Assembly: GCA_963931865.1 (NCBI GenBank)
Contig: OZ007513.1
Location: 3,264,098 to 3,328,097 of the forward strand
Source: Axinella damicornis
Taxonomy: Eukaryota > Porifera > Demospongiae > Axinellida > Axinellidae
Direction: 5' to 3'
Length of the DNA: 64,000 nucleotides
Shown here: positions 56,878-64,000 of the stretch, one piece after another
How the letters are laid out: every line of letters starts with the position of its first letter
Numbering within the stretch: position 1 is the stretch's first letter
Translations under genes and position numbers: made by a program
The notes under the pieces: generated by a model
Databases searched by the model: none
What the model was told of the DNA's origin: nothing
The model's input: only the letters and a program-made list of their open reading frames with translations

Positions 56878-56917
56878 TTGTGCAAGAGTAAGAAACCAAT
56901 GGTGACTGCTGGTTCAT
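54485..56917 (-). CDS. LINE ORF2: partial endonuclease and reverse transcriptase
   Basis: 810 codons open from ATG 56917; the first 14 residues (MNQQSPLVSYSCTI) come from host flank, so the start is accidental. Visible: the end of an apurinic-type endonuclease (FILLGDFNVNF, SLIDLVLMS near residues 28-80), a linker with W/K-rich segments (KFWKAVKYLN), then reverse transcriptase: NNYRPISLLSILSKLLERHI, VFFDLKKAFDSVPH with a catalytic Asp, LSGVPQGSVLGPLLFLIYIN, MYADDLLLF with the catalytic Asp pair, FKYLGLLLSSDMSW, and a C-terminal domain (YASEVWDPHTQKNQNKLEDI). It would copy element RNA into DNA at a nick. The N-terminal half of the endonuclease and any ORF1 are missing, so it is not autonomous. 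Confidence 0.9.
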   Translation of the reverse strand: MNQQSPLVSYSCTILEVLDITQFSNFILLGDFNVNFVNTLHPSFSRLSNIINTFCLSQVVTDHTHVSPNGHTSLIDLVLMSSPSLLQSCSTIPPLSNSDHLGLQVKTYWRTSAQTTRSFQRTVWNYSNADWSRACDLIDSTDWNSLVTDDVNTSWHEWQHRFLEIMNMCVPKQTLPRRHNLPWLNKHLLQSMRRRNYLYKRAKKSGNHVKYKRVRNKVISQLRKAKATFFRNLNPRNPKKFWKAVKYLNKHHSAIPTLSHGDTVAQSGADKAEMLNSFFVSCFNSSQPPLTHADSNTLKPDHACPENILCKEQQVLGLLRAVDTSKANGPDEISARMLKHTARSIAPSVTKLFNLSLCSGQLPVAWKQSLIVPVPKSPVATTPNNYRPISLLSILSKLLERHIYSLVATHLELYHPLSNAQWGFQTGKSTTTALLSTTHEWLTALEQRKEVSAVFFDLKKAFDSVPHKELMSKLQQLSLDSHVLHWISNYLTCRCQKVVVSGETSRDSPVLSGVPQGSVLGPLLFLIYINSLANVSISDGTRMVMYADDLLLFRPIAKQCDFHTLQRDIDTVAEWVSANYLTFNHAKCKCMLVSRKSQSSTPPTLTLNGCDIEQVQHFKYLGLLLSSDMSWSPHIESTCSKAKRILGLLYRRFYGNTDSTTLVQLYQSLVRPHMEYASEVWDPHTQKNQNKLEDIQKFACKIATRRWDLGYQELLELTGIPSLATRRLHLKLCTLYKIVYNLCSFPSGILVPRANYSQRTSHPLQFHQPHAYTNSFQYSFVPHAISMWNSLPWSTVSAQSLFLFKSKLVL

Positions 56918-57585
56918 GCCATGTTGGGATGATCAGCTGAACATGCCACTCTTGGCTACAACCAGGATACCGGTAATTATATGGAACCACACTCTTAGCT
57001 GCTCTATCGGTTTTATGCTACCATCCCTACTTTTGCTATCCTGCTATAGCTAGCTAGCTATAGCCTAATCCCACCCTACACATAACTTGATAAATGTATA
57101 CTGAACACTGTTTTATGCTACCACCCCTACCAATTATTGTTCCCTTACTTTTTGCTGTTGTGCTACCCCTACATCTCTTTACTGTTCTTCGCTCCTGTTT
57201 ACCTCTACATACTAGACACCACGGTTTTGAGTTCAAAGTTCAAAAGTTGCTTTGTGCGCATGCGTACAAATGAGGGCGCCGCAAATGAGGTCACTGCATG
57301 CAGTTTCAGCTTGAAAACCGATTTTGGCAGGTTTTTCCAGTCAGTGCTCGGGCAGCAACTTTTATCCGCGATTGCTAGCTACAGTGGGAGACTTCTTGGG
57401 CATGAAAACATTTCAGTGAAGATGAACGGTACGTTGTTATGAGGGGTTAATGTTGACTGGTTTTATATTGCGTGTCCGCTCTACACACTTAGTACAATAG
57501 TCTTGCAGTGAATTAATTGCGTGGCATGCTGGGATGTGCCCACTTGGAAACACACTGTCAGGCTGTGTATAGTGTTATTGTGACC

Positions 57586-57586
<1 letters not shown>

Positions 57587-57626
<40 letters not shown>
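57587..57626. repeat. poly(C) run, 40 bp, block C
   Basis: Same place as the 42-C tract in block B; only two bases differ in length. Confidence 0.97.
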
Positions 57627-57799
57627 ACATGCCGGTGTAGCTACTCCAATCCTACCAATATAGCTCATGCAGCCATCATCCAAACAGGCACCATTGCACC
57701 CACTGTCTCCATGGCGACTGTTGTACGCAGAAACATACATGCCAATAGTATACAAATTGCCGGATCATCGAGTCCGTGGTAGCAAAATTTTAAACCATG

Positions 57800-58061
57800 C
57801 TGCCATATTCCTGCAGCTGTTTGTGCGGCTTGAGAATCTGATTGGTGGGTTCCAAGTCGTGTAGCTGGGTTGTTGTAATACACTCCAATCACTATGTGCA
57901 TGGTGGCTTCAGCTGACTTTAAATTGCGTGCATATGTCCATGACAGTTAGCTATACAAAAATGGAATGGAAAATGGATGGCAACCAGCAGAGCAAATCCT
58001 GTCAGAAGCTATTGCTAAGAGAATAGGAGTAGCTAGCTAAATACATCGAGAAGGCAAACAG
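57800..58061 (-). pseudogene. 7TM family C-terminal relic, block C
   Basis: Counterpart of 27240-27508, with one 4-bp AGCT insertion near 58034. Ends at the CCCAGGTGCT element. Confidence 0.65.
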
Positions 58062-59319
58062 TTCCCAGGTGCTTGTAATTGGGGAGAAGAGCACCTGGTA
58101 TCCACTGTTGCGCATGCGAGAGCAGTTCCATTACATTCTCCGTATAATTCTGTATATAAACCATTGATACACGACAATGGCATAAGATACGTACATGTTT
58201 AGCAAGATGCTAATATATAAACAAGACTTAGTAATTGCAATAAGTAGACAAAGATGTAATAACAGTCATTCCATAGAATCAAAGTGTTTGGGACAAATGA
58301 GTTCATACAAGAGCGTAGAGAATAAACAATGAGTTGCAGACACATGGCGAGTGGACATAGAGTGGGTCTGAAACCAAGCTTGACCTGAGGTCAATTAGCT
58401 ATGTTTTCAGGGAAGGAGAAAGTATTATTGAGGATCTTTTACGTTGTGCACAGTTTGAGACTTTGAGGAATGATCTGCGATCATGAGTGCTTGGGAGGTA
58501 ATTCAGAATTTGAAGTTGGTCACTATTATAGCTTACATATCTCAATGAATTGAATACAGCTGTGCTGTATGGGATCCACACCTCCAAAAGACATTGACAA
58601 ACTGGTCCGCTTCCTGAAATAATACGGACAAATATTCAGTAAATATGCGACTCCAGCGTCATGCAGGGCCATGGTTTAAGACGGCGATATTCTGCTTCCT
58701 TCTTTCCGAAGTGGACATGAAGCATGATACAAACGGTAGTTAAGTAATATTTGGATACCACTTTGCAATGCATTACGAGTTTTAGTGCACGAGGGCAATC
58801 TAGTTAATGGTCGAGGGCGAGATAATGCAAGAGCCGAAGGCGAGTGCATTATCCGCCCGATACCGTTAACTAGATTGCCTGAGTGCACTATAAGCGCGTA
58901 ATGCACTGCAAACTGGTATCTAAACTACTTAGTGCAACTCACTGACCTGAGACAGCCTTTGATCTTTGACCACTATCTAGATAATGCACACTAAAGTGTG
59001 CATTAAGTGATTTAATGCTCCGTCATGCGATCGATTCTGAGGCGTCTGATTCATTGAGGGTCACGTGAGTAGCACTAAGGCCCCATAGAAATTCGACCTG
59101 GCAGTATGTAGCTAGTCATACACATAAATTCTTGCCATTATGTACGTGCTGTATTTAGCTACTTGTCAGTTGTTCGTCCTTCAGCATGTACCGTAATGCA
59201 ACACGGACTAGTATATAGCAGTTGCTACTTTCCAAGTTTCCCCACAAAACGTGGGGAACCGCGCATGCACAAACAGTGGATACCAGGTGCTCTTCTTCCC
59301 ATTACTGAGCACCTGGGAA
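58062..59319. mobile_element. 1.26-kb inverted-repeat element, block C
   Basis: Paralogue of 27509-28761; ends TTCCCAGGTGCTTGTAATTG and ATTACTGAGCACCTGGGAA. Differs by scattered substitutions and small indels. Confidence 0.65.
58750..58924. mobile_element. MITE nested in the CCCAGGTGCT element, block C
   Basis: Paralogue of 28193-28367, with TTTGGATACC/GGTATCTAAA ends. Confidence 0.7.
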
Positions 59320-59700
59320 TAGGGTTGGGCGATAGTGTGAATTATACCTTGCGATTATTCCTTGCGATTATTGCCAGTATTGCTTGTCTTTACTGGCTGT
59401 CATCAATCTCAAACAGAGGTGTACAATGACCTCAATTTCAAATCCTTATCTCAGTAATCAGAATATATTGTTGTTATGCTAGAAGTGTATGTGTGAATGC
59501 GATAGTATTGGCATTCTAAAAGTCATGCGATACATTAATTGCAGCAGTACATTATTGCGACATTGCAGAATTATCCTACCAGGGAATGAGGCTAACAGAT
59601 ATGTAATATAGCTAGCTATGACTGCCATGAATAAAAGTTCAATCATTATGCTGTTATATTAATTACAAAAGAAGATCAAGCAAATTTTGCTCAGCTTTTT

Positions 59701-59884
59701 AGCTTCAGCATTCTTGACAGCATAGCCAAGCACTGCAGGCTACTAGACACAGAGATATGATAATTGAGCCCAAGTGCCAGTATAGTTGTACTGATACAAA
59801 GGGGGCCTCCCATACCAATTTAAAATCATCCAAAAGATCCAGTAGCGCCGGTCAAAGAGGAGGGAAAAGCCAAACACTGAAACA
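59701..59884 (-). pseudogene. 7TM family mid-region relic, block C
   Basis: Paralogue of 29148-29336; lacks the GCGCC repeat seen in block B near 29293. Confidence 0.5.
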
Positions 59885-60102
59885 ATTAGCTAAATATTTT
59901 ATGACAGCGTCTAGTTTGTTAATAGCTACTCCCAGAGAGCCCCATAAATCTGAGCCCCTTGAAGTCCACGATCTTCAAAAAGGAGTTAATCCTATAAGGA
60001 GTATTTTGCTCCTCTATTCCTTGTACTGCTTCTGGAACACATCTCAACCGATATATGAGCAATGTAACACACAGCATCCTCACTGTCTGAGACTGCAGGA
60101 GA

Positions 60103-60360
<258 letters not shown>

Positions 60361-60766
60361 TCAAAAAGATTATCCCTTCATTTAGCATAACATTAGCATT
60401 TTCATTTGGCTTATGCCGTCTTGCTTTATAGATATTGCAAGCTGGACATTGTACATGGCGAGCACATGTGTACCCCTCACAACAACAAACGATACAAATT
60501 GCACAACAGTATAGCTTGCATTCCAGGTTTCTGATCTCCCATGTATTTCCTTACTGGTGAAGTTACTGCTTTCAGGTCACTCAAATGACTTTCGTGGTCA
60601 AATGCTGGCATGGTCTGATCTTCAGTTAGGGGGTCACTAGAGCTATGTCTGCTCTTTGAGCTTACCCTTGCCCACTGACACTGCCTAGGATCTATCAAGC
60701 ATGCACACTCACAGGGAAACAATGTGAAGTGTATATAAATATACTCATAAGACTAACTCTTATTGT

Positions 60767-60907
60767 GCTACTCATCTTAGTGCATACAACACAGTCAATA
60801 TTATATCCAAAAGTGGACACGTACTAGCACTGTAATAGCTAATGGTACCTGTAGGTCACGTGTCTATACAATTGACACATCATACTCAGCTGGATAATCA
60901 GTACAGA
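60767..60907 (+). promoter_or_regulatory. conserved 7TM upstream module, copy at 7TM-6
   Basis: Contains CATCTTAGTGCATACAACAC and CAGCTGGATAATCAGTACAG, about 155 bp before the start codon of intact 7TM copy 6. Confidence 0.5.
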
Positions 60908-61062
60908 GTGCTGTATTTCTGCCTGATGGAGCACTAGCTGTTGAAACAGTTTATCGAGAAATTGTAGCTACTAGCTGTATGTGGCATCAAGACAATATTT
61001 TTCCAGCAAGGACTTCACCTTGGACGTGAGCAGGTACCATCACATTAGCTACACTTTCTTGG

Positions 61063-62223
61063 ATGTTCATGGAACTTCCGGGCCAGAGCCAGCAGATCGA
61101 GTTGATGTCGATCCCTTTCAAGTACTGCTCCAATTTAACTGATGGAGAGATCACAACAATTGCTCTTGCTGGAGGCATCACTGCTGCTGTTTGTGGCATC
61201 ACTTCATTCACAGCACTTGTGATACTAGCTCTTGTGAACTGCAGCCACCATAGGGTATGTGAGACTGTTGTAAAACGCCTTGTAGTTGGATTCATAGCAT
61301 CCAGTGTACCCTTCCAGCTTGTTACTGCCCTGCACCTCATTCACTACTTCCATCCAGAACAGGAGAATTTCTGCAAAGCAGATGGTTTTTTCCACCTATA
61401 TCTTGCGGTTGTTCAACTTCTGTTCGCACTGGTAATAAACTTGGTGCTGTTCCTCAAAGTGTGTGGAGTAACCACCTCTTGGAAATGTCACCATAAGGAT
61501 GCAACTTTCACATGCTGTGGCTGGAAGATCAACAAGCTAGAGACTCTCCTTTTTGTTTCAGTGTTTTGCCTCCCCCTTCTCTTTGACTGGATCCCCTTCA
61601 CTACAGATTCTTTTGGAACTTTTGGACCATCGTGCTGGATTCGTAGGCTTGAAAACAACTGCTCAATTCACAAAGCAGGAATCTTTGAAACGATATTGCT
61701 GTGGGATGTCCCTTCTTTGTCAGTAGGACTACTGGCACTTGGGCTGTTCATCATATCCCTGTGTCTGCTAGGCTACGCTATCAAGAATGCCAAGGCTAAG
61801 ATGATGAAAAAAATGGGAATAACTAACTCAATATTCCCTTTAGCTCTAGTGTTCACACTGTATCTTCTTCGAGCAGCGTTGCTCTTTAATCCGTCGGAGT
61901 CCAGTCAATTTGCCTTCTGGATGCTTATTGCCATATTCACTCCGATTTTTAGCTTTCTGGTAGCCCTTGCTCTGCTGGTTGCCATCCATTTTCCCCTCTC
62001 CTCTATGTTCACCTGTTTATGCTGCAACTGTCATGGACGTACGCACACCAACTTGGCGCCTGGCAAGTCAGATGAAGCCGCTGTGCATGCAAGTAGTGAT
62101 TGGAGTGTAATAAACCAACCCAGCTACACGACTTGGAAACCACCTCACAGTACTAATCCAGATTCTCAAGCCACACCCCTTGCTAGTGACAAACAGTTAC
62201 ATGAATACGGCAGCATGGTTTAA
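61063..62223 (+). CDS. 7TM receptor-like protein, copy 6, intact
   Basis: 386 residues from ATG 61063 (a second in-frame ATG is at 61069); stop at 62221-62223. N-terminal outside part with an NLTD glycosylation site near residue 24; TM helices at roughly 38-62, 72-96, 113-138, 158-180, 215-242, 252-272 and 281-312. The extracellular Cys pair is in ENFCKADGFF and PSCWIRR. DWIPFTTDS closes TM4. Cys-rich CLCCNCHG follows TM7, then a tail with PSYTTWKPPHSTNPDSQ and HEYGSMV, a fit to a class I PDZ ligand. GPCR-like topology; ligand unknown. Its closest relative is broken copy 4. The conserved module lies upstream and a beta-helix gene follows 1.27 kb downstream, as in block B. Confidence 0.82.
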   Translation: MFMELPGQSQQIELMSIPFKYCSNLTDGEITTIALAGGITAAVCGITSFTALVILALVNCSHHRVCETVVKRLVVGFIASSVPFQLVTALHLIHYFHPEQENFCKADGFFHLYLAVVQLLFALVINLVLFLKVCGVTTSWKCHHKDATFTCCGWKINKLETLLFVSVFCLPLLFDWIPFTTDSFGTFGPSCWIRRLENNCSIHKAGIFETILLWDVPSLSVGLLALGLFIISLCLLGYAIKNAKAKMMKKMGITNSIFPLALVFTLYLLRAALLFNPSESSQFAFWMLIAIFTPIFSFLVALALLVAIHFPLSSMFTCLCCNCHGRTHTNLAPGKSDEAAVHASSDWSVINQPSYTTWKPPHSTNPDSQATPLASDKQLHEYGSMV

Positions 62224-62986
62224 TGAAAAGATTCGTACCCCCCAGCATCCCCAGCATCCACAAGTGCACTGCATGCTTTGAGGAAGTCATTGATTTTAAT
62301 ATTGAGCACCGTCAAACTGCAATTCCTTCACCACAGTTTACCTATTTGGTTGTTGCATAATGTGTAGCTAGCTATGTTGAGTGGTTTTGTTTTTACAAGT
62401 ACTTTGTCTGAATCACTGCTGCATTCTTATCCTTTGTGCTTAATAATCACAGACACACTTCTCTATAACCCAGCTAGCGGTATGAAATTCAAATTATAAG
62501 AAGATGTAATATTTGGTCCACCAAAATGCTCTGCATTAAGTTTGTGTTGATTCTACGTATGTAACCATGCATTTGGACCGAATCAGACTGACTATGAATA
62601 GTGTATTTTTGTTACCTTCAAATGTAAGACTTTGGGAGCCACTAGCTATACTGTATATGGTTCAATTGCAAGGTCTTGACCATCAACAGACTGTCAGTAA
62701 GCATATGTAGCAACTCTAAGGGTAGAGCATTAGCTTAATAAATGAAAAGTTGTGGTAAAGGAAAAGTAAGATTTGGTAAACTTTCTGTACACTTGTACAT
62801 TTGGGAGTATCAGATTTGCCAAATTCAACATGAAATGCTGACTGCTCATATGGGAGATGAATTGAAATGGACTGTTTCCAAACTTGGTCCATCAAGGGAA
62901 AGCTGTATTATAATAATAGCTTAAATCTATCCTCAGTTAAGATCTTGTCCATCAGCAGTTCATAGCAACTCCCAGATGTTTAGAAG

Positions 62987-63056
62987 TAGCCTCATTCCCA
63001 GGCCTACCCCGTTCTTTCTGTTCTTCGGTCAACGCAAACCAGAAAGAATGAGGCTA
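62987..63056. mobile_element. palindromic repeat TAGCCTCATTCCCAGGCC, block C
   Basis: Paralogue of 32341-32420 with the right arm shortened (AGAATGAGGCTA). Confidence 0.65.
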
Positions 63057-63494
63057 GTTTAGAAGCTGGTAATATCTGAGCCCCAGTGAAATGTATTATA
63101 GGAAAAAGAATTGGCCCCTCTAAGCCTAAATGCTGCAGATAGCTAGTTCTGGTGATATTATTTTGAGCGCTATTTTTGAAAGTAGCTAGCCTAGCTATAG
63201 CTAGCCTAGCTGGTAGTTGGTAAACTTTCTGAAGACTTCATTTGGGACAAAATGGTTTGTTTTGAAACCTAAGCCCTATTTCTTAAGCTTCCTTTTTTGG
63301 ATTTGTCAACACAGTCAAACTTAAAAAGCTTCTCTCTTTAGGATCTTATCACAATGTACTGGTGCTGAAGTGCTGTGGCCAAACAGTCGGTAATGAAATA
63401 GTTTGTGTGATGTGCTAATATATTGTTAACATGCAGTTCACCTGAAATCTGTGTTTCACTTGCAGGTCGTTTCAAGCTCACCAGCACTGTCATC

Positions 63495-64000
63495 ATGGCT
63501 ACAGCACCTGGTATGTCGACAGCAGGTTTATTGTTACTGAGCACTTTCTGTGTATTTTCAGCGTTTGAAAGTGGAAAGGAATTGTACATCATATCCGCTG
63601 CCACTGATCCATGTCCGAAAGAGCCCTGTCTCTCGCTCAATGCTGCCGTAGGTAGACCAAGTCGGTACTTTACTGCCAATACTAAAGTAGTGTTGGACCA
63701 AGGCTATCACAATGTTACTGCCAGCAAGTTTGCCCTCATAGAAAATGTATCAAATTTGCAAATAGTTGGGAGCAATAGAAATGTCACTGTTATCAACTGT
63801 CAGGGACATTTTGGCTTCATTTTCTTCAATGTCAGTGCACTAACCATATCAGATATTCAACTGCTACATTGTGGGGCAAAAATCTCAGCAGTAGAGTTGC
63901 GGCAAACGTATGCTAACATCCTGCACCTGCACACTGGATCTACCTTAAACTCAACAGCACTCTACCTGGTACAAATCACCCATGTCCATATCTCTCGTAT
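63495..64000 (+). CDS. right-handed beta-helix surface protein, copy 2 (3' end outside window)
   Basis: Starts at ATG 63495 with MATAPGMSTAGLLLLSTFCV, a signal peptide. An acceptor-like CACTTGCAG lies about 30 bp upstream, so a 5' untranslated exon is likely. It then reads ELYIISAATDPCPKEPCLSL and strand repeats with NVTASKF, NRNVTVINCQG, FFNVSALTIS. Open to the window end, about 168 codons. It has no frameshift in the part seen; the frameshift of copy 1 lies further downstream in the gene and cannot be judged here. Confidence 0.7.
   Translation, partial: MATAPGMSTAGLLLLSTFCVFSAFESGKELYIISAATDPCPKEPCLSLNAAVGRPSRYFTANTKVVLDQGYHNVTASKFALIENVSNLQIVGSNRNVTVINCQGHFGFIFFNVSALTISDIQLLHCGAKISAVELRQTYANILHLHTGSTLNSTALYLVQITHVHISR

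Overview
The window looks like nuclear DNA of an early-branching animal, most likely a demosponge. Genes have spliced exons with GT/AG borders. Spacers are full of miniature inverted-repeat transposons, GT microsatellites and long C/G runs. The receptor-like, beta-helix and LolA-like protein families seen here are of a kind met in sponge genomes. The species assignment is inference; no search could be run.

Layout. (1) About 1-7 kb: a cluster of seven-transmembrane (7TM) receptor-like genes. Copy 1 is cut by the window start, copy 2 is frameshifted, and copy 3 is intact on the minus strand with an N-terminal relic behind it. (2) About 8.3-13.7 kb: copy A of a minus-strand gene for a secreted/anchored protein with two LolA-like repeats and one TM helix; it is a pseudogene. 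(3) About 15.9-34 kb: block B, holding an apparently intact LolA-like gene (exons at 24.3-25.2, 17.0-17.8, 16.7-16.9 and 16.2-16.6 kb), 7TM relics, frameshifted 7TM copy 4, and a broken beta-helix gene that runs into truncated 7TM copy 5. (4) About 35-43.5 kb: a transposon-rich spacer with a 4.96-kb Tc1/IS630-type element carrying a transposase and a second gene, and other elements nested inside it. (5) About 43.9-64 kb: block C, a second copy of block B with LolA-like gene C, intact 7TM copy 6 and the start of a second beta-helix gene. Block C took separate hits after duplication: a LINE, a TTAA element, a TA element and an hAT-like element.

The locus is a set of tandem segmental duplications in which three cell-surface gene types (LolA-like TM protein, 7TM receptor, beta-helix protein) recur in a fixed order. 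About 120-150 bp of conserved sequence lies upstream of 7TM copies 2, 4 and 6 and also occurs twice without a gene. Comparing paralogues gives natural empty sites, so several insertions can be placed to the base.

Most notable observations: a family of foldback elements starting GGG and ending CCC with 9-bp target duplications (three clear cases, one weaker); the two-gene IS630-type element; a phase-0/phase-0 231-nt exon intact only in gene B, decayed in C and decayed plus inverted in A; a beta-helix/7TM chimera; and a 3.3-kb inverted structure repeating exon-like modules that each end at a splice-donor sequence.
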